NCBI GenBank assembly: GCA_963576565.1
Contig: OY755047.1
Location: forward strand, 34,067,851-34,131,850
DNA from: Aspidapion aeneum
Lineage: Eukaryota; Arthropoda; Insecta; Coleoptera; Brentidae
DNA length: 64,000 nucleotides
Reading direction: 5' to 3'
Part shown: one piece after another, positions 1 through 10,089 of the stretch
Layout: each line of letters begins with the position of its first letter
Position numbering within the stretch: position 1 is the stretch's first letter
Notes under the pieces: generated by a model
The model's input: only the letters and a program-made list of their open reading frames with translations
Told to the model about the DNA's origin: nothing
The model's database searches: none
Position numbers and translations under genes: made by a program

Positions 1-2
1 AC

Positions 3-165
3 TACGGGCCACTCACGACTACGAGTATCATGCAGAAAATATGACTAACTGAAGAGACCAACTGTAGACTCTGTCTTGAGGATGAAGAAACAGTCATACT
101 GTGCGACGTCAAAACATTTTCGGTAGACCTGAGATTGATTCAGAAGTTTTATACAGTGTCTTGAC
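3..165 (+). pseudogene. LINE reverse transcriptase C-terminal tail fragment
   Basis: In frame 3 the segment reads TNCRLCLEDEETVILCD after one in-frame stop (near position 42). This resembles the Cys-rich C-terminal tail of R1/jockey-type LINE ORF2 proteins, where a C-x-x-C cluster followed by an acidic EE pair lies after the reverse transcriptase domain. The upstream GPLTTTSIMQK segment fits the usual 'TGH..L..H' part of that tail only loosely. The copy is cut by the window start and ends at a stop near 165. Inferred to be an inactive 5'-truncated LINE end. Confidence 0.55.
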
Positions 166-396
166 CAACTAATAGCTTTTTTTTGAGGACAGGGCATACA
201 GTGGTGAGAAACCACTCAAAAGTGAGCCAGAATAGACCCACGGGAAGTTGCACTGGAAGAGATGCAGGGCCCACTCAAATAGGAATATACATCATTATCT
301 ACGATGCAAAACACAGTAGCGCACCCAGGAATTTGTCTTGGGAGGATGGGCAAGCGAGCGAAATAAGGTCGTAGTTTATGCTATTTTTTGCATTTA

Positions 397-405
397 TTCA
401 TGAAA
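397..405. repeat. 5' target-site duplication of the jockey LINE
   Basis: TTCATGAAA here is repeated exactly at 4710-4718, right after the A-rich 3' tail. Nine bases is within the range produced by target-primed reverse transcription. Confidence 0.6.
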
Positions 406-537
406 GACTTGTGTTAAAAATCTATATACAATGTGTATTATAAATAAGATATCATGTTTAAAAGCAAAAAAAGTGTACCATCACCTGTGAAACTTGTTTT
501 AAAAATTAGCTAAAAGCCCAAACAAAATCAAGAAAAA

Positions 538-1845
538 ATGGATAATGCCGAATTATTTCAGGATAGCCATGCTAGAACACAAAATGAAGAAGTTTTATAT
601 AGCGAATGGAAAAAATCCCAAAACGAAAAAAATTCACTTAGTGTACAAGTGGATTATCTCCGAAGTCAACTGGAAAGTATGCAAAAAAAAATTGCAGATT
701 TACAGACAAAAGTCACTAAAAAAGAAGAGTCTGACTACATTACTGATGAGGACGATCTAGCAAGAGAAACTGAGTGGATCAGACAAAAAGGAAAAGGTTG
801 GAAAAAACGTCGAATGGATACTTCACTCTCACCACCACAAAAAAGCTCGGGCACTGGAGAGCCCTCCAATAAAACACAAAATGAAGAACCCCCAATTAAG
901 GTTAAAAAAGCTCCATTACCTCCACCGATTATGGTAAATGGCGTAAATAATTTTAATGATATTTATGAAAAGTTAAATATCATACAAGGAGTTAAAATAA
1001 AAGTTTTAAATAACGAAAATATTAAAATAAATGTACAAGACGCAGACAGCTATCGGCTGGTTACTAAAATGCTTAATGAAATAAAGCATCAATGGCACTC
1101 ATACGAAAACAAACAAATAAGGCCAATTAGAGTAATAGCGAATAGGCTACACTTCTCATGTGACCCACAAAAAATTGTAGCTGATCTACAAAAAAAAGGT
1201 TTTAAGGCACTGGAGGCCAGCAACAAACTTAAATGGAGAACAAGACAACCTCTTAACATGTTTATGCTCACATTTAGCCACGATGAAGATATCAACAAAA
1301 TTTTTGAAATTTCCAGTATCCTTGGGATTGAAGTGGAAATAAAAGCACTAAAAACCTCAAAGTTAGTCCCTCAATGCAAAAGATGCCAATCTTATGGACA
1401 CACGCAAAAATATTGCGCTAAAGAACCACGTTGCGTAAAATGCACGGGGAAACATCTTACTGTAGAATGCCCCAAACCAAAAGAATCTGAGCCAAAATGC
1501 ATCCACTGTGGAGGCAAGCATCCTGCTAACTACAGAGGATGCCTTGTTGCTAAGGAAATACAAAAATTGAAAAATAAACCTAAGAAACCGAATCTCATAC
1601 CAAACGTGAGTACAAATAGACAAAACCAACAGACAAGAAACACAGTCACACAAAACTCTGTGACAAGGACATACAGCCAAGTAGCAGCAACAGCTACTAT
1701 ACCTGATATTAATATCAGTAGTCAAAATACTATGGAACAAACACTACAATTAATTTTGGAGAAATTGAACAAACTTGATGAGCGATTAACTAAACTAGAA
1801 AGTAGCAATAACGGAGCTACCAATATGCCTCAAAATGGTCAGTAA
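538..1845 (+). CDS. Jockey LINE ORF1, gag-like nucleic-acid binding protein (435 aa)
   Basis: The ORF is open over its full length. Residues about 10-65 are charged and coiled-coil-like, followed by a basic stretch, a proline-rich linker (APLPPP, ~residue 125), and a region about 190-270 that fits the PRE_C2HC domain of jockey ORF1 proteins. Three zinc knuckles follow: CKRCQSYGHTQKYC (CX2CX4HX4C, ~280), CVKCTGKHLTVEC (~299) and CIHCGGKHPANYRGC (~321). The C-terminus has a second short amphipathic helix (LQLILEKLNKLDERLTKLE). In this family ORF1 coats the RNA and guides it to the nucleus or telomeres. The start ATG at 538 is the first one after an AT-rich 5' leader. The stop lies inside the ORF2 start, suggesting reinitiation or frameshift-type translation of ORF2. 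Confidence 0.88.
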   Translation: MDNAELFQDSHARTQNEEVLYSEWKKSQNEKNSLSVQVDYLRSQLESMQKKIADLQTKVTKKEESDYITDEDDLARETEWIRQKGKGWKKRRMDTSLSPPQKSSGTGEPSNKTQNEEPPIKVKKAPLPPPIMVNGVNNFNDIYEKLNIIQGVKIKVLNNENIKINVQDADSYRLVTKMLNEIKHQWHSYENKQIRPIRVIANRLHFSCDPQKIVADLQKKGFKALEASNKLKWRTRQPLNMFMLTFSHDEDINKIFEISSILGIEVEIKALKTSKLVPQCKRCQSYGHTQKYCAKEPRCVKCTGKHLTVECPKPKESEPKCIHCGGKHPANYRGCLVAKEIQKLKNKPKKPNLIPNVSTNRQNQQTRNTVTQNSVTRTYSQVAATATIPDINISSQNTMEQTLQLILEKLNKLDERLTKLESSNNGATNMPQNGQ

Positions 1846-4495
1846 TCGTAGAATCCTAGCTTGGAATGCCAATGGTCTCTTGCAACATCAGCAAGACTTG
1901 CAAGTTATTCTAGACATAGAAAAAATTGACGTCTGTCTTGTGTCAGAAACGCATTTCACTAACCAGTCTCACATTAAATTTAAAGGTTATAAAGTGTATC
2001 ATACAACTCACCCTAGCAATACTGCACATGGGGGAAGTGCTGTAATAATTAAAGAAAATATATCACACTATGAGGAGATGGGATATAAAACCATAGAGAT
2101 TCAAGCTACATTAGTAAGTGTAAAAACCAAAACATATACATTAGTCATAAGTGCTGTCTATATACCACCAAGGCACTTACTGAAGAAAAATCAATATCTT
2201 AATTTTCTCAGAAAATTAGGAAACCGTTTTATAATTGGAGGTGACTTTAATGCAAAAAATACCTACTGGGGATCTAGACTGACGAATTCTAAAGGAAAAG
2301 AACTTTTGCAAGCTATTAGTGAATATCAATGTGAGCCGATATCAACTGGTAAGCCCACATACTATCCAACAGATCCAGGAAAAATTCCAGATCTAATTGA
2401 TTTTTTTATAGTAAAAAATATATCTTTAAGTTTTGTAGATATAGAAGAAAGTTTTGATTTACACTAAGATCATTCACCTATTATTCTAACTCTTAGTAAA
2501 AACATAATAAAGAAAGAAGCAAATATCTCACTAGTTAATAAACTGACTGACTGGATTAGTTTTAAACAAAGTCTGTCAGAAAAAATAAACCTATCAGTAC
2601 CATTGCAAACGCCAGAACAAATCGATAAAGAAGTTGATTATTTTGTTACAAATATTCAACAAGCAGCTTGGGAAAACAGTCCAAAACCAAAGAGAATTTT
2701 TAAGGGAAAAAACTATCCAAAGGAAATTAGAGACCTTATATTGGAAAAAAGGAAACTAAGAAGAAAGTGGCAACAAAGCCGTGATCCTCGGGACAAAACA
2801 AATCTCAACAACATGACGCAGCGCATTAGGCGAGAAATTCTAGTAATAAAAAATGAATCTATTAACCATTTTCTTAATGAACTTACAGATGATAAAAATA
2901 CCGACTATTCCCTTTGGAAAGCAACCAAAGATTTTAAAAGACCAATTATCCAAATTCCACCCATACGAAAATCTAACAACCAGTGGGCAAGGAGTAACGA
3001 AGAAAAAGCAGATATTTTTGCAAGTCATTTAGAAAAAACATTTCAGCCCCACGAAGCACCAGATGAACACTTTCATTTAAATGAACCCCATCAAATCGAG
3101 GACCATATTAAGCTTACATCACCAAAAGAAATATTAACAGAAATCAAAAATATTAATTCGAAAAAAGCCCCAGGGTATGATCTTATTAACGGGGTAGTCA
3201 TAAAACAACTCCCCAGAAAAGCTATCGTAAAACTATGCAACCTAATTAATGCGTCTTTTAGGCTAAGGTACGTACCTAAACTGTGGAAAGTTGCAGAAGT
3301 TATCATGATTCCAAAACCGGGAAAACCACTCCATGACGTGTCATCTTACAGGCCAATATCTTTGCTGCCAATTATATCCAAGCTCTATGAAAAATTATTG
3401 CTTAAAAGAATAAAACCCATCATAGAAAGACAAGAAATTATTCCACCTCATCAATTTGGTTTTCGAGACAAGCATTCCACGATAGATCAAGTACACAGAA
3501 TTACTAATATAATAGAAAAAGCACTAGAAGAGGGAAAAGTTTGTTCTGCAGTTTTTCTAAATGTAGCACAAGCATTTGACAAAGTGTGGCATGAAGGCCT
3601 TAATTTTAAACTAAAAAGGTTTCTGCCAAAACAATATTCGGATATTTTGGAATCATACGTATCTGATAGACATTTTAGAGTAAAACAGGAAGACTCATAC
3701 TCAAATTTAAGAGAAATTCAAGCAGGCGTGCCCCAGGGTAGCGTACTAGGCCCTTATCTATACTTATTATTCACTTGTGATATCCCAAAGCCAGAAAATT
3801 GTCACTTAGCAACATTTGCCGATGATACTGGTTTATTGACGGTAGAAAAATCTATTGAAAAATGCATAGAAAAACTTCAGGATGCAGTCACCCAAATTCA
3901 CAGTTGGACCACAAAGTGGTGAATAAAATTAAATGAAACCAAATCAATTCATTTTGATTTTACAAACAAAAGTATAAATCACATACAAATAACAATTAAC
4001 AACATTCCAGTACCATATTCGAATCAGGCAAAATATCTAGGTATGACACTTGATGCCAAATTGCGCTGGAAAGCACATGTTAAGAAAAAAAAAGAAGAAC
4101 TTGAGATAAGGTATAGAAAAATGAACTGGCTAATTGGAAGGAAGTCCAATTTAACAATTCATAATAAGTTACTGCTTTATAGACAAATACTGAAACCAGT
4201 ATGGACATATGGTATTCAACTATGGGGTTGTACTAAAGAGAGTAACATTCTAGTTGTACAGATATTTCAAAATAAAGTATTAAGAAACATTGTGAATGCA
4301 CCTTGGTACGTTCGAAATAGTGACCTTCATCGAGATCTAAAAATCGAAACTGTAGCAGAGACTATAAAAATGTACGCAAAAAGCCATGAAGATAGACTCC
4401 ATCGGCATGTGAATGTGGAAGCAATTCAGCTTCTAGACAATACTATGCTAGTTCGACGACTAAAAAGAGTGAAGCCGTTTGAGCTAGTAAACTAA
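1835..4495 (+). pseudogene. Jockey LINE ORF2, AP-endonuclease plus reverse transcriptase
   Basis: One continuous frame from ATG 1835 to TAA 4495 (about 886 codons) is interrupted by two stops only. N-terminal APE-type endonuclease: LAWNANGLLQ, SETHF, IGGDFNAKN, then DHSPI just after a TAA at 2465-2467. Reverse transcriptase: KKAPGYDLING, NYRP-like SSYRPISLLP, HQFGFRDKHST, GVPQGSVLGPYLY and the catalytic FADD (~3820). The other catalytic block reads FLNVAQAFDKVWHE, where the family has Asp instead of the Asn; that single change should abolish catalysis. A TGA at 3920-3922 falls where a Trp codon is expected. The C-terminal thumb and connection region follow to 4495. Confidence 0.88.
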
Positions 4496-5392
4496 GTGAA
4501 TTACACATAAAACAAAATAATGCTATAAACACAACACAATTGTGAGTTACAGACTAAACAAAGCGGGGAGAACTGTTGAGTGAAACCTAAGTTTTAATCT
4601 GACTTTTCTAGTAAATTAAGTTAAAACAAAATTGCTAATTAGTCTTACTGACTAGATTGTAATAAAAAAAAACACAGTGTGTTTGACAAATAAAAAAAAA
4701 TAAAAAAAATTCATGAAATATTTGAAAAATAAGATTTTTAAAAGTTTAGGCTTGGGTGGGGGGACAAGCCCCGAAGAATGCGCCCCTGGGTGCGCTCTTG
4801 TGAGAGAATTATTAAAATTTATCGAGGACCTCTAGTCCATACTTCCAACAATATCGACCGGTCAAAGTCAGTTTTAATTACGAAAATAAACTGCATTTTT
4901 CACTATCTATTTTCCTGAATTTCAACTTCAATTAAAATTTAATATAGAATTCCTGTCAGCTCCGCTTTAATTAAACACCATTTTTAATAAACCTAGGATT
5001 ATAAAGTAACCTCCCTCGAATAAGATTTGGGTCATAAATTTATTTTCAGAGCACGGACGGATGCTGTGGTTTCTCCTCTTAGTCATAGTAGTATTTTAGG
5101 TACTAAAGAGGTCGAGGATTAAGTATAAGTTTAATACTACATTTTAAATAAAGGTTTAACTCAATTTTTTGTTCCCGATGCGACGCAAAAAAAATTCTAA
5201 AAGTTAGACTTATAAGTTTGAGCTTTTGACTGACTGAAAAGTCCAAGCCTGAGTGGAAGAACGCTGCTATCCATTCTCCTAAAGAACAGATAATGCGAAC
5301 CAAGAATTTAGTATCTTATATTATATACTTGTGTAAAGTGTATCAATCTTTCGACAATAAAAGCCTTAATAATAATAATAATAATAAATAAC
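4496..5392. other. LINE 3' UTR, then AT-rich spacer with microsatellite
   Basis: 4496-4709 is the LINE 3' UTR and A-rich tail. 4719-4800 is the presumed MITE end. 4800-5368 is AT-rich sequence in which I recognise no gene. Positions 5369-5391 are an (AAT)n microsatellite of about seven units. A minus ORF at 5103-5303 has no recognisable motif. Confidence 0.6.
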
Positions 5393-6000
5393 ACCGCACC
5401 CGTATACACAGGCCTTATGGAAAATTTTTGGCTGGATGAAAAAAAATTTATGTAAACTTAAGTTTTTCTATGTACAGTTTTTGAACGGTCAAAGTTCGTT
5501 AAATGGTCGTTTTTGTGTATGTTCTAATAGTAATAACTCTTACATCTTGACCGAAAAAAATTAATTGGCCATAAAAATGACTTTGTAAATCTCTAAGGAC
5601 AAAGTTACTTATGATGTCATTCTTGTCAATTTAATAAATAATATACGGGGGATAGTCAAAAAAATTTTTTTTTATATCTGCACTATTACCGAATTTTTTA
5701 ACTAGTACTTTTTATTTTGGCACAGATTAATAGTTTCATATAATATTTAAAGAAAAAAATATTTTTGTTTTTGATTGCCGCCACTTTTATAGAGATATTA
5801 ATTTTTTTATTGCAGGTACTTTTTCTGACTAAATAAAATTGACTTTAGCTTTTTTAAGCTATTTTCCGTATGACAAAAATCAATTTGTTAAATATTTTGA
5901 AATAAAATACAGCTCAAAGAATATTTTAATTATATAAAAAAGTACATGACAAAAAATTTAGATTTAAATTCTGATTTTCTGAGAATCGCTCCTACTTGGT
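5393..6000 (+). repeat. Dispersed repeat family G, copy 1
   Basis: Begins AACACCGCACCCGT and matches, in reverse orientation, the sequence that ends at about 39704 (for example ACACAGGCCTT and the block around GTACAGTTTTTGAACGGTC). Similarity continues for several hundred bases with many gaps. No coding frame. Probably a non-autonomous transposon relic. Confidence 0.55.
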
Positions 6001-6042
6001 CCTAATCTAACATGTTAAGGAAATGAGCCAACTCACATTATA

Positions 6043-6365
6043 TACAGGGTGGTTTGGTAGGTCGATTGGATAAAAAGTGTTAAGAGTTAAGTACCTTTGT
6101 TTTAGGAGATATCAGAAAAGGTTATTAAAAATAGTTGTTTAGAATTAAAAGCTACGACCGATTCTCAATTTTTAGAAAAATCAGTCTAAACAAAATTTTC
6201 ATAATCGACTTATATGATCAGAGTTGGCTGATTTTTCTGAAAATTGAGTATTTGCCGTAACTTTTGAATCTAAACAACTCGTCTTCATAACATTTTCCGG
6301 TATGTTTTATAACAGAGGTATTTTACTCTTAACCTCAGAGTAATAACATATAAAGAGAAGTAGTA
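6043..6365. mobile_element. Palindromic MITE beginning TACAGGGTGG
   Basis: Starts TATACAGGGTGGTTTGGTAG, a TA-flanked end typical of Tc1/mariner-derived MITEs. The two halves are imperfect reverse complements about a centre near 6200 (for example CTCAATTTTTAGAAAAATCAG against CTGATTTTTCTGAAAATTGAG). A related, inverted end (CTACCCTACCCTGTAGA) occurs at 9285-9301. The right terminus is worn. Confidence 0.55.
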
Positions 6366-6769
6366 ACCCCGGTTTCGGCGGTCATTCATTCATTTGTTGG
6401 TAAACAATGTAGCTTTTCCGCTGATGCCGGCTCCTTTGCCTCTGTAAAATTTTATAAATAATAAGTAAGGTTCAACTTCTTACCTTACCAAATTTTTAGT
6501 GCTTTGAGTTGGTTAGGCTATTTAAACCGTGCGATAATTTGTCATGCGCTTAAAGCCCGCGTGCGTCGTTTTATGCTGTGTATTTCTTATTACAATCTGC
6601 GATAAAAACTCATTTAGACAACATAATTTATGAACGGCCCCTTTTCCCACAATTTTTTCAGGACGTGGCAACAGGTGTATGACGGTATATTACGGATTTC
6701 CTGTTAGCAGGGCCGGGTTTCGTTTTGAGCTACTTGAACTATATCCCCGCGCTACTATTTTCCGAAAAC

Positions 6770-7125
6770 CGCATATTGCTGCGACGTTCCATTAAAAAGT
6801 TAGCAGTTTTTAAACTTTTTAACTGTCAAAAAACTGTCATTAGCATTCACGAATTTTGACTAAAATCTAATCAGCTCGTTGCAGTATCGAGTACTATTTT
6901 ACCTGAAAATTTCATGTAAATCGGTTAAGCGGTTTAGGAGCTATCGCGTTACGGACAGATATACATACACACACAACACAGACAGACATCACGACGATAT
7001 TGCTAGGGTAGGTCAAAATACACCCAAATAACACATTTTCGGTGTTATCTCAAAAAAAAATTTTGTCGAAAACAATACCTTCTCTAGCCGTTGCTGTGCG
7101 GGCTAGGAAGGTAAAAAAGGGCCGG
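6770..7125 (+). repeat. Dispersed repeat family B, copy 1 (GGACAGA-type tail)
   Basis: Shares many blocks with 22790-23170: AAAACTGTCATTA, CTATTTTACCTGAAAATTT, AAATCGGTT.AGCGGTTTAGG, GTTACGGACAGA, ATCACGACGATATTGC and AAATAACACATTTTCG. The '..gcggtt..ttacggacagac..' motif is widespread in insect repeats. A similar CAGACAGACA stretch is at 12728-12771. No ORF. Confidence 0.6.
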
Positions 7126-7245
7126 GCCGACTGCACAACAAGTAGTATAAGTAGTAGCCTTTAGACTGGATTGTTTAGTTTACACTTGAAAACGGTTAGA
7201 TATACTTCCTTACTGAAACGTCCTGTTTAAAATAAACTAACACAA

Positions 7246-7590
7246 GAACATTTCATGTAAAAAAGAGTCAAGTACGCGAAAATGGCATTCCGTAAAAAGA
7301 ATTGAGATAAAAGTAAGGCCAAGTTCTCCAATACAAATTTCATAATGAAAGATTTTTACTAGTTGGAAATGTTTTTCTAAACTTTGCTATTACAGCCAAT
7401 CTTCTTTATGTTCAATTAAGCACTGTGCCTGAGTTATTTACAGCCGTAATAGCCAAGTTTAGAAAAACATTTCCAAACTAGTTTCTTACTTTCATTTTGA
7501 AATTTGTATTGGAGAACTTGACTTTACTTTTATCTCAATTCTTTTTACGGAATGCCGCGTACTTGGTTATTTTTACATGAAATGTTTTTG
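7246..7590. repeat. Palindromic head of composite repeat A, copy 1
   Basis: Two arms of about 150 bp face each other around a centre near 7410: the left arm runs from AACATTTCATGTAAAAAAG to CTAAACTTTGC, and the right arm is its reverse complement, ending TTTTTACATGAAATGTTTTT. Partial copies occur at 20749-20872 and 31830-32100. It is followed by the linker, satellite array and tail described below. Confidence 0.75.
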
Positions 7591-7689
7591 TTATGATTTC
7601 ACTTCTTTTTAAAGGAATTGGATAATATTTAATTTTTAAAATAGTAAAATATGCGGAATATTGCTCAAAACTTTTGCAATGCCTTACTT

Positions 7690-8500
7690 AAAATTTTGAG
7701 GTCTTTTAATTTTTTCCCATGGTTTTATCATAGCTGCCATCAGCTTTCCAAAGCTCAGCTCTCTAGCGTGTCTGAAAGTGGACAGTGTTACTTTACTTTA
7801 ATTTTACATGTATAGGGAAGGAAAATAAATTAAAATTTTCGTGTTTTAAAATTTTTTCCTATAGTTGTATCATAGTTCCTATCAGTCTTCCAATGCTCAG
7901 CTCTCTAGCGTTTTTGGAAGTGGGTAATGTTACTTTTACATAACTTGACATTTATAGGGGAGGAGAGTAAATGAAAATTTTTGGGGATTTTAAATTTTTT
8001 TCCATGGTTTTATTATAGTTTCTATCAGCCTTCCAAAGCTCAGCTCTCTAGCGTTTCTGGAAGTGGGCAATGTTACTTTTATATAAATTTACATTTATAG
8101 GAGAGGGAAGTAAATTAAAATATTGGTGTTTTAAATTTTTTTCCTATAGTTTTATCATAGTGTCTTTCAGTCTTAAAAAGCTCAGCTCTCTAGCGTTTCT
8201 GGAAGTGGGCAGTGTTACTTTTACATAACTTTACATTTATATGTGAGGGAAGTAAGTTAGAATTTTGGGGTGTTATAATTTTTTCCTATAGTTTTATTAT
8301 AGTTCCTATCAGGCTGCCAAAGCTCAGCTCTCTAGCATTGCTAGAAGTGGGTGATGTTACTTTTAAATAATTTTACATATATAGGGGAGGGGAGTAAATT
8401 AGAATTTTGGGGCTTTTTGATTTTTTCCAGGGGTTTGGTCATAATTTCTGTCAGTCCGCCAAATTTCAGCTTTATAGTAGGTCTGGAAGTACAGTAGAAT
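7690..8500 (+). repeat. Tandem satellite array of composite repeat A, ~140-bp unit, about six units
   Basis: The unit holds TTTTTTCC(A/T)..GGTTTTATCATAG, then CAAAGCTCAGCTCTCTAGCG, then GGAAGTGGGCAATGTTACTT and TTTACATTTATAGGG. Marker blocks start near 7713, 7853, 7997, 8138, 8278 and 8419, giving a period of about 140 bases. Units differ by point changes and small indels, so the array is not newly amplified. No reading frame is conserved between units. Confidence 0.85.
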
Positions 8501-8765
8501 TTTGATGATCTATCATGAGTGAGTGAGTGGCAATTTCGACGTTTTTTGAAATTTCGTAACTACTTTACTACTCTATAGAAGTCCATGAAACTTGGAGGGG
8601 TTGTTAACTCTATGAAGTTCTACGACTGTGCAAAGTATGAAATTCGTAGCTCTTTCCGAAGTAGAGCTTTAGATAGGTCAAATATGGGCTGAAATGTTTC
8701 AAGAAAAGATGGTACGGCAGCGCGGACTTTGCGAGGCACTGCCGTGCCCGTAGATAAAGACAATG
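8500..8765 (+). repeat. Tail module of composite repeat A, copy 1
   Basis: Begins at the GAGTGAGTGAGTGGCAATTTC motif and ends near GGCACTGCCGTGCCC. The same module is at 32430-32695 (same strand) and inverted at 20460-20620 and 19695-19840. Near its end ACGGCAGCG and CACTGCCGT can pair as a stem-loop with a loop of about 15 bases. Confidence 0.7.
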
Positions 8766-9838
8766 GAAGTCCAAAGTTTTATTTCTACTCAATCATTGTC
8801 TACGAGTTTGAAACAAAAGATTACTTTGTCACTTATATAATGGCAACAAGTTTAATTAGGTGGGTCCTCAAGTCGTGAACGGTTAGCCCAGATATTCCTA
8901 AGCTCTAAGGTCGACACTGACAGTAACATGTGTTTGTATTAAATGCAGTGTTGTCTTGGCCGTCGGACTCGGTATATTGAATTTTTGGTGTTTTTTTTCT
9001 GTGTGCTGAGTTTTATTTTTGTAAAAAAGAACTTAGTTGGACGTAAAAATAAACAAGAAGTGCTATGTTTCTGAAAATACTGTGAAAATTCAGCCCAGTG
9101 TGGTTTTTTCGAGATGATTCCAGTGACGCAGCTATGTTGCCATCGCCGGGGATTCTGCAAAAAGTTTTTAGGAATGACCGCCACGAATAGGGAAAATTTA
9201 CACGGGGCCGCGGTTTACTTCTTATCTTTATAATATTATTACTCTAAGCTCTTAACACTTTTTAGCAAATTAGCCTACTAAAACTACCCTACCCTGTAGA
9301 TTAATTGATTTGATTTATTTTATTAAAATCTTAGTTTCAGACCAAGCAGGAGCGATTTCCAGAAAATCAGAATCTAAATCGAAAATTTGTAGTATATAAT
9401 AATATTTTTTACTGGAACTAAAGATTATAAGCTTAATGTCAAGGTGGGGAGGGGGCATGCCCCTCTGCCCACCACTGGATCCGATAGTGTTAATGGGCTT
9501 GGTAAGTATCAGATCCATCATGGATCCATTTATTTTTTAAAATTTGAGTTTACAAGCTAGGCAACTGTGATGGGACAACTATCAAGTGTACGGTCGCCCA
9601 CTTATTTAATGTCATAAAAAATTTCTTTAACTCGTCCGAAACGAAAACGAAAATCGTTTATTAAATTATGACACTTATTTGAAACCATGCGGTGATGCCA
9701 AATAATGCACTGTTTCTTTGTATTCTACAAATGTTAGAAAAATAAGATGACTTTAAAAAAGTGGGCGACTGTACAACCCAATGTTGAATATTGAAAAATG
9801 TTGTTGTAGTTAATACAGTATAGAATGTAAGAAATGTA
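8766..9838. other. Non-coding spacer with MITE end
   Basis: No gene recognised. It includes an inverted family-F MITE end at 9230-9301 (TTAACACTTTTTAGCAAATTA and CTACCCTACCCTGTAGA), and a G-rich motif at 9441-9483 (GTGGGGAGGGGGCATGCCCC, CCACCACTGGATCCG) that resembles a hAT-type MITE end. The small ORFs here have no recognisable motif. Confidence 0.5.
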
Positions 9839-9839
9839 T

Positions 9840-10030
9840 TGTAAACTGGAGACCTTGCCAAAATAATATAAGTAGAGGAAGGCCCTAAATGAGATGAACG
9901 GACGATTCGAAGAAACATGCGGGAACCAGATGGATGAACGCGGCGACAGACAGAGAAGAGTGGAAGATATTGGGGGAAGCTTATGTCCAAAGGTGGATCG
10001 AAAAAGGCTAAATTGATAGATAGAGAAAAA
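9840..10030 (+). pseudogene. LINE ORF2 C-terminal tail fragment (plus strand)
   Basis: Reading frames give RWMNAATDREEWKILGEAYV and an upstream R.DD...KHAG piece, interrupted by a stop. This is the common 'W.DD..K..G..W...A.DR..W..L.EAY..' C-terminus of insect LINE proteins. Followed by a stop and A-rich sequence. A close relative is at 24020-24270. Confidence 0.65.
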
Positions 10031-10089
10031 ATGACCGATCTTGTTTGATTTATAAATCACTTCAACACAATATGGAAACAGCCGCCCGC

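Larger units (their letters stand above)
406..4709 (+). mobile_element. Jockey-like non-LTR retrotransposon, near full length
   Basis: Two ORFs in the jockey order: ORF1 (gag-like with zinc knuckles) and ORF2 (endonuclease plus reverse transcriptase), overlapping by 11 bases at 1835-1845. An A-rich tail (about 4690-4709) ends the element. The 9-base word TTCATGAAA occurs at 397-405 and again at 4710-4718, directly after the A-rich tail, and is taken as the target-site duplication. No frameshift breaks ORF2; it has only two in-frame stops and one catalytic-residue change, so the insertion looks fairly young. Confidence 0.85.
314..4800. mobile_element. Possible hAT-like MITE split by the jockey LINE
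   Basis: The 16 bases from 314 (CAGTAGCGCACCCAGG) match, as reverse complement with two changes, the bases ending at 4800 (CCTGGGTGCGCTCTTG). Without the LINE between 406 and 4709 this leaves an element of under 200 bp, a usual MITE size, and the ends resemble hAT-type terminal inverted repeats. I do not see a matching 8-bp target duplication outside them, so the call is tentative. Confidence 0.4.

Noticed and set aside
6361..6390. CCCCGGTTTCGGCGGTCATT as a possible reverse-strand hammerhead
   Set aside because: It has GAAAC and a CCGG word but no CTGATGA-like core at the right distance and no stem II.
8939..9184. Minus ORF of 81 codons with RRWQHSCVTGII, vaguely like a mariner C-terminus
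   Set aside because: Only a few residues agree, with no YSPDL block or terminal repeats nearby.
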